The position numbers and the translations under genes are program-made. Source: Isoetes taiwanensis (Eukaryota; Streptophyta; Lycopodiopsida; Isoetales; Isoetaceae). Taken from it: a DNA stretch of 64,000 nt. Location: positions 2,730,754 to 2,794,753 of the forward strand of contig JAJEKV010000051.1 of the NCBI GenBank assembly GCA_021234155.1, written 5' to 3'. The first letter of the stretch is position 1. The number at the start of each line of letters is the position of its first letter. Shown piece after piece: positions 1-10,044 of this stretch. The notes under the pieces are model-generated. The model did no database searches and had not been told where the DNA came from. It saw only the letters and a program-made list of their open reading frames with translations.

Positions 1-116
1 TTGTGTTAAAGGTTCTCTGGCTTTTTGGCTTCGGCTTGGAATAACCAAAATTTTTCTGGCTTTTTGGTTTTGTGTTAAAGGTTCTCGGCTTCTCAGTTTC
101 CAAATTGTCTGCTATT

Positions 117-219
117 GCTTCTTCTCGGCTTCTTAAGGCTCAAATCATCTGCTATTGGCTTCTTCTCGGCTTCTTAAGGCTCAAATCATCTGCTATTGGC
201 TTCTTCTCGGCTCAAATCA
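117..219 (+). repeat. 41-bp tandem repeat, 2.5 copies
   Basis: A 41-bp unit that starts GCTTCTTCTCGGCTTCTTAA begins at 117, 158 and 199. The third copy is incomplete. The matching part of the right copy (about 21360-21480) no longer shows clean repeats. Confidence 0.85.
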
Positions 220-354
220 ACTAGGTTAGTATTTCCTGTTCTTTACTTAAAGTCTGTTATCTTATTCTTGTCTTTATTCTAGTATTTGAAAGTTCTGTTC
301 TATCTCCTAGCACCTTCATATATAGATCTATTGCTAATAAACATGTTCTATTGC

Positions 355-690
355 TTATATGATCTTGCTCTATGATCTTGTTCTATGATCTTGCCTATAT
401 GATCTTGCTCTATGATCTATCTGCTCTATGCTCTATGATCTATGATCTATCTGCTCTATGATCTTGCCTATATGATCTTGCTCTATGATCTTGCTTATAT
501 GATTTTGCTGTATCTGCTCTTATTCTATTTCACTAGCTCTTCTTCTATCTGCTCTAAATAATGAACTAAATAAGGAGTTCTAAACAATGAACTAAATAAT
601 GAACTAAACAAGGAGTTCTAAACAATGAACTAAATGAAGTAAATAATGAACTAAATAATGAACTAAACTAAATAATGCTCTATGAGTTCT
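355..690 (+). repeat. Low-complexity tracts (TATGATCTTGCTC-type and AATAATGAACTAAA-type)
   Basis: From about 355 to 535 the DNA is an irregular run of variants of CTATGATCTTGC/TATGATCTATCTGCTC. From about 553 to 690 it is an irregular run of AATAATGAACTAAA and AAGGAGTTCTAAACAATGAA. Both recur, more degraded, at about 21590-21930. No coding potential is seen in 1-780. Confidence 0.85.
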
Positions 691-826
691 TATTCTGCTC
701 TATTTGCTCTTAGATTTGCTCTATCTATTCCCATGGCTTCATATTCTATTTTACTGGCTCTTATTCTATTCTACGTTTTTTAATGCATATATTTTAATTC
801 TATAGAATGATATGTTAGAATTGGCG

Positions 827-1004
827 AAATCGCGCTTGGCGCATTTCTAGTTTGGCTTCCTATTTCCCACTAGGTTAATCAAATCGCGCCAGGCGCGTTT
901 CTACTTTGGCCTTCCTATTTCATACAGCTTCATATAAATCGCGCCAGGCGCGTGTGCAGTAGATCTGTAAAAAAAACACTATAGTAAACGCGCCTGGCGC
1001 GTTT
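827..1004. repeat. Cluster of four GC-rich palindromes
   Basis: Four near-copies of one 18-21 bp palindrome lie at 827-846, 881-900, 936-953 and 986-1004. The consensus arms are AAATCGCGCC and GGCGCGATTT around a single central base (T or A). The 986 copy has AAACGCGCC/GGCGCGTTT arms. The cluster lies just upstream of the small gene remnant at 1091. The right-copy counterparts (22070-22215) are distorted. The sites could bind a protein or could be ends of a tiny foldback repeat. Confidence 0.85.
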
Positions 1005-1090
1005 TAAATTTTGCATACGTAGAATCGTTTTCTGGGGATAGGAATATCATTTGCTAATTAGTTAATTTCTCTCGTTCTAGTGCATTACAC

Positions 1091-1464
1091 ATGGCTGCTT
1101 CTAGTTCAAATGTACTTCCTCTGGACGACCATCAACGTTGGACCCTGTACAAGATACTACTTAATTGTGCTGTTCAAAACATTCACAGAGAGTTGGACAA
1201 GCCAGTTGACAGTCTCTGTATCAGGGGCCATGGGAATGCTACCATCGCATCACTGGACATATGCGGCTCCTCATGCTCTTAGTAAGGCTCATGCCCACAA
1301 ATAAATACGAGGATTTGATTAGTAGTATCAAGGATCGATACAACACTCTGATTTGGAGACTCGACATTCGCAGGGACGAAGAGGACGATGTCATATCACA
1401 GTGGTCCAGGTGGCACTTTACTCGGTATTGGGCCGATGAAGTGGGCCTATGCAACATTTTGTAG
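1091..1464 (+). pseudogene. Small unrecognised gene remnant, two frames
   Basis: An ATG at 1091 opens a reading frame whose protein starts MAASSSNVLPLDDHQRWTLYK. Near 1240-1260 the better frame changes to one that carries NKYEDLISSIKDRYNTLIWR and ends GLCNIL followed by TAG at 1462-1464. The same C-terminal words reappear at 22505-22664, in a frame with fewer breaks at its 5' side, so both copies probably derive from one protein of roughly 120 residues. I recognise no domain. The palindrome cluster lies about 90 bases upstream. An exon of a larger transposon gene is an alternative. Confidence 0.3.
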
Positions 1465-2605
1465 AGCTATGTAGAGCAAGCTATGTTAGTTCAGAAAGAA
1501 CTAACCATCATCCAATTAAATTGGGATTATGTCAACTCCAAAAGCACGCCAACCTATAGTTATTTTCTAATGGGTTCTTGGTTTTTTTCCTCACTTTTTG
1601 CAATCATAAAATCATATTAAAGTTGCATTTCTCATGTGTCATTTATATCTCGCTTGAAATATACAAAAAAAAATCTTGCTATTTTCTTGAAATCTTGCTA
1701 TTATAATCTTGGAGCATTGAGATGGAAAAACATATTGTATTTGACAAGTATATTACAATTCATGTGGACAATAAGAGCCTCCAAATTGTAAGAAGATGTC
1801 AATTAAAACAGTGACATATTAAAAAAAAATGCCACGTAAAGTTGCTCATAATAGTTGCCCCCATGGCCCTTTCGAGCCTAGAAATAGCAATGGACTTGTC
1901 GAAATGTATATATAGAAGCATTTAAACCACACCAACGTAGTTTTACGGCAAATAGCAAGTAGCACTATTAGTTCAATGAAGTGCTTGCCCCTTAGTGTTT
2001 TATACTAAGGTGAGGCTTCGTCCTGGAAGGAAAAAAGTTATGCAAATTACATCAGAGAATAAAATAATAGGAAAACAAGAAGATGTATATTTGTAATATA
2101 TAAATGAAGGAAGTATAAAGAAAATTATAACTAGCACCATTGAGGCACATACGAAAATACATGTGGAGTCCCCTTAGATGATATCAAGGCCTACCTGTTA
2201 AGGAGGAAAAAATTAAACACAGCAAGTTGCATCGCATTTAGCAGGAAAAAAAGTTCACTTGAAAAACCCCTGCAGCGATGTAGATCATTTCCGATTCAGG
2301 TTGATTAGATAGGCTTCTTGTTGGCCGAAGCTATTGGGCTTGTTGCTGACCGAAGAAATTCTGGAGGAAGAGTTTTTTCTGAGGTCAGTTGGCTTAAAAC
2401 GATGCCTGGACTGTGCTTCTGCATATATGCATCCTCTTTTTGTCATGTTATTTTCTTCAAAGTTCACTTCGTAAGATTTCTATGCAAGATTTTTGCATGC
2501 CGTTCATCTATCATGAAACTATGTTGGCCGAATTTACTGACCATGAAGGCTTTGTTAACAAAAATTTGGCTATTAACGGACAAATTAGTCACAGTTCAAA
2601 ATGGA

Positions 2606-2742
2606 AAACACGCTCAGCGTGATTTGGGATTCAAGTAAATTGTAAACTACACTGAGCGTGATTTAGAATTCTATCAAAATGTAAACCACGCTCAACCTGG
2701 TTTAGGATTCCATCAAAATGCAAAACACGCTCGGCGTGTTTT
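2606..2742. repeat. Second palindrome cluster (AACACGCTCAGCGTG type)
   Basis: Four related palindromes lie at 2606-2625, 2644-2664, 2683-2703 and 2722-2742, spaced 38-39 bp from start to start. The core here is CACGCTCAGCGTG rather than CGCGCCTGGCGCG, so this is a diverged subfamily. Each is followed by TTTRGGATTC or TTTRGAATTC, so the larger unit is a ~39-bp tandem repeat with a palindrome in it. A looser copy (CCATGCTCAGCATGG) lies at about 2762. Confidence 0.8.
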
Positions 2743-3331
2743 GGACTCCGTCTTCTGCAAGCCATGCTCAGCATGGTCTAAGTTAGCTTGCTCTCCTTAC
2801 TCTTTCAGAAACAATCATTGTTCTATTAGCCTTCATCAGCATGTGAAGAGAAGAAGCTGGCGCCTTTCATTCCGTCAATGCTTTAAAGATCTACACAGTC
2901 TTGATTCTTACCTCACACAGATGCAAGGAGCTAGCGCCTTAGATTCTGTGGTGCATCTTATGCTTGTAAGTCTGGCGGCTCGACATCCACATAATAAAAC
3001 GTAAGTAATAAAATGTAAGTAGTTTAAGTCGGATTTTCCCGCTCACGTGGTTATTTCAAATTTGTTTTTCCCGCTCACGCATTATTATCTTTTATTATCT
3101 TGCTTGAAGCCGGGCGTTTAAGAAATGCCCATTTAGCAAATAACATTCAAGAAGCCCATTCTTAGAACAGAGCGAGTTTACAAGCTTTGGTCACTCCATT
3201 TACAGAGTATTGCTTCTTCATTAGATCTAGTTGGCATATTTTCTTGAAGGCATTAGCAGATTAATGAGCCGAACCAGGTATTTCTTTCTATTATGCTTCT
3301 TGCATTTGTTCAACTCTCTTTTGTAACCTAA
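2741..3331. other. No recognised gene; short open frame
   Basis: An 87-codon open frame runs from 2741 to 3004, but it overlaps the palindrome cluster, matches nothing I know and is broken in the right copy. From 3005 to 3331 I see only AT-rich DNA. Confidence 0.5.
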
Positions 3332-3832
3332 ATGGTGGATCGATGGATGATTAGAAGAAGATGCGTTGATGGATATGGAGGAAGGAAAACAAAAGGCCAA
3401 CCTTTAATCTGGACGACTATGAAGAGAGTCGTTATCTCAATGGGGCAAGAACAGGTTCCTTGCTTTTCAACTTGTTCTTGGCTGCGGCAAAGAAGAGGTC
3501 TTCTTCTTGATCCGACCCCATATCTACAAGGTAAGATTTCTTTCATCACTGTTTTTGTTCAATGGATTCATGCATATTCAGTGCCAAAGCTGTGCTGCTT
3601 GCTGAGATGCTGCCAATGCAATCGCTTCAGACCTCTGTTTTCATGGTCTGATTTCTTTCAAGCATGCTTTTTTTTTATCAGACTCCATAATCATAAGGTG
3701 AGTTTTTTCCTTTTAGTATTGAAGGGCTTTATGCATGTGGTGCCCCAAGCTGTGCTGCTTGTCGAGATGCTGCCTATGCAATCGCATGAGGGTCGAACCT
3801 TTCAATCTTCTTATGTAGGAGTTTTTCTTTAG
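3332..3832 (+). CDS. Hypothetical 166-codon open frame with internal repeat
   Basis: An uninterrupted frame of 166 codons (MVDRWMIRRRCVDGYGGRK...) with many Cys and Phe residues and no domain I recognise. The DNA contains a degenerate ~60-bp direct repeat (about 3569-3628 and 3729-3788), so the protein repeats a CCLLRCCQC/VLLVEMLPMQ-like block. The right copy (24545-25035) is broken by several small indels. It may be a chance frame within the inverted-repeat element. Confidence 0.25.
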   Translation: MVDRWMIRRRCVDGYGGRKTKGQPLIWTTMKRVVISMGQEQVPCFSTCSWLRQRRGLLLDPTPYLQGKISFITVFVQWIHAYSVPKLCCLLRCCQCNRFRPLFSWSDFFQACFFFIRLHNHKVSFFLLVLKGFMHVVPQAVLLVEMLPMQSHEGRTFQSSYVGVFL

Positions 3833-3844
3833 TTTTAAGCATCA

Positions 3845-4888
3845 AAATCACGCCAAGCGCGTACCATTTCTTTGGTATTTTCCAGCTTCTGGTCTATATT
3901 CCAGCTTATTCTTTTATTATATTTCTTTTCTATATTCCAGCTTATCCTCTGTTATATGGTGCTAGTTGTGGGACTCATTTTGAAGGAGATGTTGTGACGT
4001 GATCACAGCCGTTGGGATTCTAACACATAGGAATCCAGACCGTTGGGATTGGGTTATCCAAGGAAGAAATAAATTACACAATTTTGTATTGTACCAAAAT
4101 GTTTGAATCTATCTTATCTAAGCTCTCATTATCCTATTTGTGCAGGTACCAAGGAGCACGTTCAGAATTTTGAAAGCGTTTTTGAGATAAGTTTTTATTC
4201 TTCCTTTTTAGTGAGTATTATGTAGCTTTTTCCTTTTAGACACTTTTTTATCTAGATTTATTTTGGGACTTCTTGGACTTTAAAACCATGTTTGAGCTGG
4301 TAGTATGATTTAAGTGGGTGGAAAAGCTTATGTATCCACTTATTGTGAGTCTCACTCTTATATTTCATTCCTTGGACATTGTAGCTTTGGTGCAAATGAT
4401 ATGGTGCGGTTGAGAAGATATATGCTAAGAAGGTTTCTACTTTGAACTAAAGAAAGCACATCTATTGGAGTGCATTAACTCGAGAACTCTGGAGACTCCT
4501 GGGATAGAAGGCATAGGAGAAAAACTATCATTTTAACGTGGGTGTTGAATTTTATGAAAATCGTTTCTTTCATTGTACTTCTTGCAAAATTTAGAAAATA
4601 ATAGCAATGTGCACATAAAATTTTTACTATCATTTATATGATATCATGCTATATTATGAAATATTGTCTATTCTCTAAATAATATGGTATCACATTTTTG
4701 TACTTTGGATATAAAATGTGTGAATTTCAATATGCTATCAAAAGCACGCAATGTAAATTTTTTCCCAAAATTAAGACATAATCCCAATTTAAATGGATGA
4801 TGGTTAACTCGCGCGCATTTTCACAAAAGGAAAAATGTACATATATTTCTTTTGAATATAAATATAATCTCGCGCTTGGCGCAATTTT
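3845..4888. repeat. Two isolated GC-rich palindromes
   Basis: Single copies lie at 3845-3862 (AATCACGCCAAGCGCG) and 4866-4888 (CTCGCGCTTGGCGCAA). They belong to the family seen at 827-1004. Between them (3863-4865) is AT-rich DNA with no gene I recognise, including a short direct repeat of GCCGTTGGGATT around 4008-4050. Confidence 0.7.
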
Positions 4889-4960
4889 GCAGCTTAAACT
4901 TTTATGTCATGTTTATTTTATTATGTTTTTTTATATGCAATGTCAAAAACATTGAATCCT

Positions 4961-5058
4961 TTGATGCCCTCCAGCCAGTATGACCAATCCCAAGAAACTA
5001 CACATTCTCATTAATGTGTAGTTTCATGGGGTTGATATGACTGGCTAAAGAACATCAA
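4961..5058. repeat. ~98-bp hairpin (foldback)
   Basis: The left arm 4961-5006 and right arm 5013-5058 are imperfect reverse complements around a 6-base loop (CTCATT). The pairing weakens but continues outward by about 10-15 bases (ATTGAATCCTTTGATG against CATCAAAGAATTCAAAAT). The right copy keeps a degraded version at 26163-26258. It could be a small foldback MITE or, if transcribed, a microRNA-like hairpin. Confidence 0.75.
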
Positions 5059-5132
5059 AGAATTCAAAATTCACAACATCACGCAGATGTTATGATATAT
5101 TCATTTTTTTTTGAATATCGTAATATACATAC

Positions 5133-5528
5133 CTTTTTCAGACGTTCTTTTGGCCATGCTACAAATGTGCCCACGCTTTCACCAACTGTATCGCCACCGG
5201 GGTGTCTTCGTGGAAGAGCCTCATCTTCATAATTGCAGTTTATAATGGAAATCTTACAGAAACTGTTTCCAAGAGGAACACCATGACACATAGAACTTGG
5301 ATTCAGATCTTCGATTTTACATAAGCCTACTCGGCGCTTCAAGTTTGCTGTTAAAAGATAGCATTCTTCTCCGACACTGATAAAGAACCAGAATGCATTG
5401 GAAAAAATAGAGAACAAGAATGCATTGGGAAACATAGAGAATGCATTCGGAATGGAATCACACTCACTATAGTTCAGCAGACATCGATTGATCTTGGGAT
5501 TGAAGGCGGCTCGATCGATCCTAAGCAT
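5133..5528 (-). pseudogene. Orphan exon with DUF8039-like segment (CACTA-associated)
   Basis: The minus strand is open from ATG at 5528. Its second half carries LCKIEDLNPSSMCHGVPLG, then LPRRHPGGDTVGESVGTFVAW followed by PKERL. The LP...GDTVGE.VG..VAWP pattern is what I associate with the DUF8039 domain of plant CACTA-type proteins. A consensus GTATGT donor follows at 5132 on the minus strand, so this is an exon rather than a whole gene. Its downstream exon is not seen. It stands head to head with the composite gene that starts at 5847. The counterpart at 26340-26760 has shifted frames. The family call is from memory of the motif. Confidence 0.5.
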
Positions 5529-5536
5529 TGTAGACG

Positions 5537-5587
5537 GATCTTGGGCGCTCTGATAGTAGGAATGATCTTGGGCGCTCTGATAGTAGG
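5537..5587 (+). repeat. 27-bp direct repeat, two copies
   Basis: The 24-base word GATCTTGGGCGCTCTGATAG...AGG occurs at 5537 and 5564. The right copy keeps both at about 26742-26790. Confidence 0.8.
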
Positions 5588-5790
5588 TGGCCGATTAGGT
5601 GGTAGTAGATTGCCACATATGCGTTTCTTGAAAATAATAATTAACTGTTATCTTGAAATTGCACTAAAAAGAAAAACACAATTTAAATTTGTAAATGAGC
5701 GGGACGGGCGGTTAATTAAGGCGGTATAAATTGAAAAGGATGAGAATTTGAATTTACGGTTATAAATCTGACGGCCTAGATTATGAACGC

Positions 5791-5846
5791 ATACATATAA
5801 GTTTAAACCAAAACCCCAGTCTCATATTATCCGCACTTGAAGTTCT
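5791..5846 (+). promoter_or_regulatory. Possible core promoter and 5' leader of the composite gene
   Basis: A TATA-like ACATATAA lies at 5793-5800, about 50 bases before the ATG at 5847. No other core element is clear. The divergent orphan exon starts at 5528, so 5529-5846 could be a shared promoter region. Confidence 0.25.
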
Positions 5847-5970
5847 ATGTCGTCTAGAGGATCTGGCCGCGGCCGAGGCGCAGGTAGAGGTGGGCGACAG
5901 GCCAAAGCACAAATCCAAAACCTGGAGGTTGCTGAACAAGCAGAAAGCACAAATCCAGCAAGCGCCTCAG
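5847..5970 (+). CDS. Composite gene, exon 1: RGG-rich N terminus
   Basis: The ATG at 5847 opens MSSRGSGRGRGAGRGGRQ, an RGG/GAR-type basic start typical of nucleic-acid-binding proteins, followed by a Gln/Ala/Glu-rich linker to codon 41. The exon ends in phase 1 at a GTATGA donor (5971). The matching acceptor TTTTACAG ends at 6614, and the joined codon is GGA. The right copy begins at 27053 and is frame-shifted. The start is chosen because it is the first ATG after a TATA-like box and fits the splice phase. The function of the whole protein is not known. Confidence 0.5.
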
Positions 5971-6360
5971 GTATGAATCATTGTTTTTGTTCTGTAATTG
6001 ATTTATGTGTCCCTCTTTTTGTTAGGTTTTTAGGATTTGTTTCTGTAATAATAGAGTTATTATCCGATAAGAAGCATATGTCCTCTAATATTTGAGTTCA
6101 TATGTCCCAAAAATGTTTGCAAATAAATGCTTAATGTGTGCATGTTGTTTTTTCTTTTAATGCTGTATGTGCTGTTTTTTATAGTTAGGTGTGTCCTCTG
6201 ATTGAAGATTCAACTCTTAAAGTTGTGGTGTTTATAGTTATTTGTGTCACTGCAGCAGTTGAATAAGGCATTACATTAGTTTCTATATCATGAGATAAGA
6301 TTCGACTCTTTAAGTTGTATTTTTTATAGTTAGTTGTGTCCTGATCATTTTGATTCGGAC

Positions 6361-6545
6361 AAAACGCCCCTGGCGCAGTTTAATTAGTCATTACATTAGT
6401 TTCTTTATCTTTAAGGTCACTTCTAAAGCGCGCCAAGCGCGTATTTGTTGCATTTTGATTGGGACAAAACGCGTCTGGCGCCTGGCCCCAATTAAGTAAA
6501 TGAACTCGCTCTGTATTCTTTTCAAATCGCGCCAAGCGCATTTTT
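6361..6545. repeat. Four palindromes inside intron 1
   Basis: Copies lie at 6361-6381, 6425-6446, 6466-6483 and 6524-6545, all inside the inferred first intron (5971-6614). Cores are GCCCCTGGCGC, GCGCCAAGCGC, GCGTCTGGCGC and GCGCCAAGCGC. The rest of the intron is T-rich with nothing else notable. Confidence 0.75.
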
Positions 6546-6614
6546 GTTGCATATGTTTCGACTTAGCATATATTTTAGCATTAGAAGATTAACCCATGTG
6601 CTGTAATTTTACAG

Positions 6615-7740
6615 GATCACAAAAGATTATCAAAAAGAGAACCAAGCAAGGTGAGACCTCTTCAACCCAAAAAAAGTAAAGGACAGATGAAGATGTTACC
6701 GTTACAGACTTGCAGCATGTATTGACGTTAGAAGATACATCTGGAATAATAAAGGCTCAGGTAGAACCTCCATGTCCAGAAGAAGATCTTATAGAGGGGT
6801 CAGAATGGTATGTGGAGATCTTCAAAACTAGTGGGAAGACAAACCTCATTTTCATGTATAGGGCAAGAGAGACTGATCAAATGAAGAAGCAGGGAATTCT
6901 TATTACATGCGAAGTACAGGACGATTCCTTCTGTTCTGTGCTAGTTGAAGTGGGCCAAAAACATAAGAAGAGTCTAAAGAAGATCAATCGATGCAGTTCT
7001 AGCTCTTTTAAAGAGACTGCATTGAGATCAGACGACATGGCCGATACCCTATTCAAATTTGGATGGGCGGTTGGCGAGCCATTGACTCCTAAAAAGAATA
7101 TGCGAGGGACTTACGGTGATTCGGCGAGCCATTACCGCGAGGCCCTGGGCGGTGTCTACTACAGGCAAAAGTGAAGGATAAGGAAGAAGAAAGCTCTAAA
7201 GGCGGGGAAACCCGCGAAGCGGCGGCGAGCCTTACAAGTGACGATGACAAGGCCAGGCAGTTGGAGGCGATGAGCAAGCTCAAAAAATATGCTGACAAGT
7301 ATCCACTGGGCCTAAACTTCACCCATGCAGTCCACGTGGATAGGCTTTTCAGGTCCACTAAAGCCATTTATATCAGCAGAAGGTATGACAAGCAGCACTC
7401 CTTGGAGATAGTGAACAGCATGATCGAAAATCCAGGGCAAGTGCCAATGCCTGCAGATGTAGTGCCGTACAATACCAGAACGAGGAAGGTAATCATGTGG
7501 AGCAAGTTGGAGGACTTCATCGAGAATCCTGACATACATTTTATGATAATAGATGGCCAGCATTCAATAGAGGCCCAGAAGGTTCTGATTAAGAAGGCCT
7601 GACATCTTGGGCATCGGTTGTTCTATAAAAAGGCGTATTACGTCGAGCTGCCGGTTCGAAAGTGGCTCAACAACACCTGCCGAGCTAGCCGAAATAAGCG
7701 CACTCCTGAATGACATGGGAAAAACATTCTTATACAAAAG
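6615..7740 (+). pseudogene. Composite gene, exon 2: ParB/DGQHR-like segment
   Basis: After a Lys-rich start the frame meets a stop next to a 7-A run (about 6669-6680; the right copy has 5 A there, so a homopolymer error is likely). The frame at 6710-7174 gives an acidic stretch and GSEWYVEIFKTSGKTNLIFM. The frame at 7171-7602 gives a charged linker, then HAVHVDRLFRSTKAIYISRR, MIENPGQVPMPADVVPY and HFMIIDGQHSIEAQKVL. The last block resembles the IDGHHRxEA motif of ParB/sulfiredoxin-type and DGQHR domains, with the usual spacing after an isle of basic residues. A usual Arg after DGQH is Ser here. The exon ends at a GTAATT donor (7741). Confidence 0.45.
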
Positions 7741-7857
7741 GTAATTCTCTTCCCTTAGGTTTCGTTTTCGTATTTGCAAATCGCGCCTGGCGCGATTTTA
7801 AACTAGAAGGATTTATTTAATTCACGATTATGAAGCTAACAAGGTTACTCCTTGCAG
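7741..7857 (+). other. Intron 2 of the composite gene, with a perfect palindrome
   Basis: The intron runs from GTAATT to CTTGCAG and is 117 bp long. It contains the perfect palindrome at 7778-7798 (arms AAATCGCGCC / GGCGCGATTT, centre T). In the right copy the same place (about 28930-28951) reads GCTACCACCGCG. Confidence 0.65.
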
Positions 7858-9845
7858 TCCCTATATAGAGCAACTTCGGCATGCTCGGAACCAGTGGATT
7901 GAATATGGGAAGCCAATGCCGACCCAGACGGGGCCAAGTCCATGGCCCGAATTCAAGTTCTTTGGAGAGGACACTTAGTGGGAGGCGATAATACGGACAA
8001 AACCAAGAACACGGATCAAAGAAAAAAAAAGGAGATGAAAAAGGTGATGCTTAGAGGAACCAAGCGTGCCCAAGGATGCCGCAAGATAGTATTTGCTTGA
8101 GATCCGGTATGGGAGAAATGGAATGAATTGCAGGATGCCTACGTCGAGAAGAAGTTGCAGATTCACAAGGAAGATTTTCCTCTGTTGACACATCAATTTT
8201 TGATATCCATATATTGAGAGATGAGGAAGGCTCGTGAGTTGGGCGATCAGAGCTGATCTCGATTACGGATAGGTTAATCGAGAAAGGAAATTCTTTACAA
8301 GAAAACCTCGGCAACAAAGGCTATGGAATCATTTGAAGATGCATGCGGCGAGCTGAAAAATATTAGAGTGCTTTCGGGGAAGGCAGGTTGGTGAGGAATT
8401 ACAAAGGCTTACAAGAGAGTGGTGGATTTTGCCGGAGTTAGGACTCATGCAAAAGTATAACGTCTCCAACGGACGACCTAAAAAGTATGTATTTTGGTCC
8501 AAGGACTTTGTCAAGCAAAGAGAAGTTGAAGAAGCGTTGCAAAGATCGATTGGGATTCATACTAAAGTTGCATCCGACTTGAAGCGAAAAGTCGCGATGG
8601 TGAAGCGGACCAGGAGGCGGAATGCACTTTTTTTATCAGTGTCCACTTTGGTTTCAAATGTGCCTTGCCCGAAGTGGGTGCAGGTCCCCATGATATCACA
8701 CTCTTAGGTGCTTGATAGCCGAGGCACCGGATGGTCGCTTGATGACTATATCGTTCTTCAACATATGCAATGGTTTCACGACGGAGATGAACTACACAAT
8801 TGTCACTATATGTCCCTCAGACATGTCCTATGCATATGCTCTAAGCTGCTGCAAATGACTTAGAATCGTGAAAGTCATCCGACTGAGGGCGATCCTCATA
8901 GATGAAAACGAGGGACAATGACTTCAAAGACAATGAGTAAAATTTCTCATGTGCTTATAATTATGATAGCCATGATGGATGATAAGGAATATGAAAGGCT
9001 CAAGGGAAAACTAGATGGAGACAAACTAGCATGGCAGTGCTATCAGTTAGATGAGCGATAATGCGTAAGCGTCTTCTACCTGGAACAAGAAGACAAGGGG
9101 AAGGGTGTCAAGGTCGTGGAAGAAGAGGAAGAAGAGGAAGAAGAGGAAGAAAACGAGGACGGCCCAGTTCTTGTGGGCCACATTAAGTATGAGCTTCTAA
9201 CTTCACATAGGGGAAGCTAAACAAAAGCAGGTTCTCTATGGACCTTTCAAATATCTCATTGAAGCATTTTGTCCATTGGGAACAACTTGCTGGGAACTTC
9301 ACGTTGGAGGTTACATCGGTAGAGAAGCTTTGAAGTTAGCAAGGAAATGCCAGAGCGTCATCTCCGATGATCGAGCCAAAAATTTCTTGGACCTCTTCTT
9401 TGAGAAAGTACTAGAGGAAGCACCTAGGGGACCAATCGGCAGTGCAAAAAACAAAGCTTCTACCTCTAAGGCCGAAATACCTGCAGATTTGCTTAAGGAA
9501 CGAGAGAATATGAGAAAGCTATTGGTTGGCCACAACATCATGGATGAAACCGAAGAGCAGCCAGATCACCAAGTATATATCGACATTCCTGTGAACATCC
9601 TTGACCCTGAAAATATAGAACAGGTTGAAAATAACAAGGATGATGATAATAACAATAATGATGATGAAGCAGACTCCAAATCTGAAAACACTAGCCAGGT
9701 TAGCGTAAAGAGTAATGAACTATCAAGCATAGTTCACCTTTGTCTGAATCTCAATCGATGTGGTTGGTGCTTCTATCAGACCGGAGACAACTCAGAGTAA
9801 GGATGCAACGGAAGAAGACACCACGAGGAATGAAGAAGAAGAAAG
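7858..9845 (+). pseudogene. Composite gene, exon 3: DNA-methyltransferase-like C-terminal segment
   Basis: Readable pieces, in different frames, include LRHARNQWIEYGKPMPTQT near 7870, YNVSNGRPKKYVFWSKDFVK near 8460, a Glu-rich run (9121-9165) and, at 9276-9660, CWELHVGGYIGREALKLARK followed by CQSVISDDRAKNFLDLFFEK. The last part has the layout of motif I (FxGxG, then a helix ending GR/RKC and an acidic residue) of beta-class N6/N4 DNA methyltransferases, where motif I lies C-terminal. I could not find the catalytic DPPY-type motif. Many frameshifts are present. With the ParB-like part before it, the order fits prokaryotic ParB-methyltransferase fusions. Catalysis is doubtful. Confidence 0.35.
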
Positions 9846-10044
9846 GTATCGTAACAATGTTCCTTTTTTTTATATCCATGCATTTTACAAACTACAAGCA
9901 TATAGAAATCGCGCCTGGCGCGATTTAGAGTTACCTAGAGATCATATTTTTAAATTATGTTGAGATGCATCATTAATGAAATCGCGCCTGGCGTGTTTTC
10001 GTTTTCCATTTCTTTCATCTCATACGTTATTGTTCGCCTTACAG
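9846..10044 (+). other. Intron 3 of the composite gene, with two palindromes
   Basis: The intron runs from GTATCG to CCTTACAG (199 bp). It contains a perfect palindrome at 9906-9926 and a near-perfect one at 9979-9999 (right arm GGCGTGTTTT). Confidence 0.65.

Larger units (their letters stand above)
1503..4805. mobile_element. 3.3-kb segment bounded by ~31-bp inverted repeats
   Basis: The left end (1503-1533) begins AACCATCATCC and ends GGGATTATGTC. The right end (4775-4805) is its reverse complement with one mismatch. In the right copy the same ends sit at 22700-22730 and 25976-26006, where both are flanked by AACTC, a possible 5-bp target duplication. In the left copy the flanks read AACT and AACTC. 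A third copy of the left end occurs at 10508-10539. No transposase is seen inside. The segment carries five of the GC-rich palindromes. It is best read as a non-autonomous DNA transposon of unknown superfamily. Confidence 0.55.

Noticed and set aside
827-2742. CRISPR-like array from the regularly spaced palindromes
   Set aside because: The spacing in 2606-2742 is regular, but the intervening DNA is itself similar between copies, there is no leader or cas gene, and the genome is eukaryotic.
5541-5729. 62-codon open frame starting MGALIVGMILGALIVGG
   Set aside because: It is a by-product of the 27-bp direct repeat at 5537-5587 and is not kept in the right copy.
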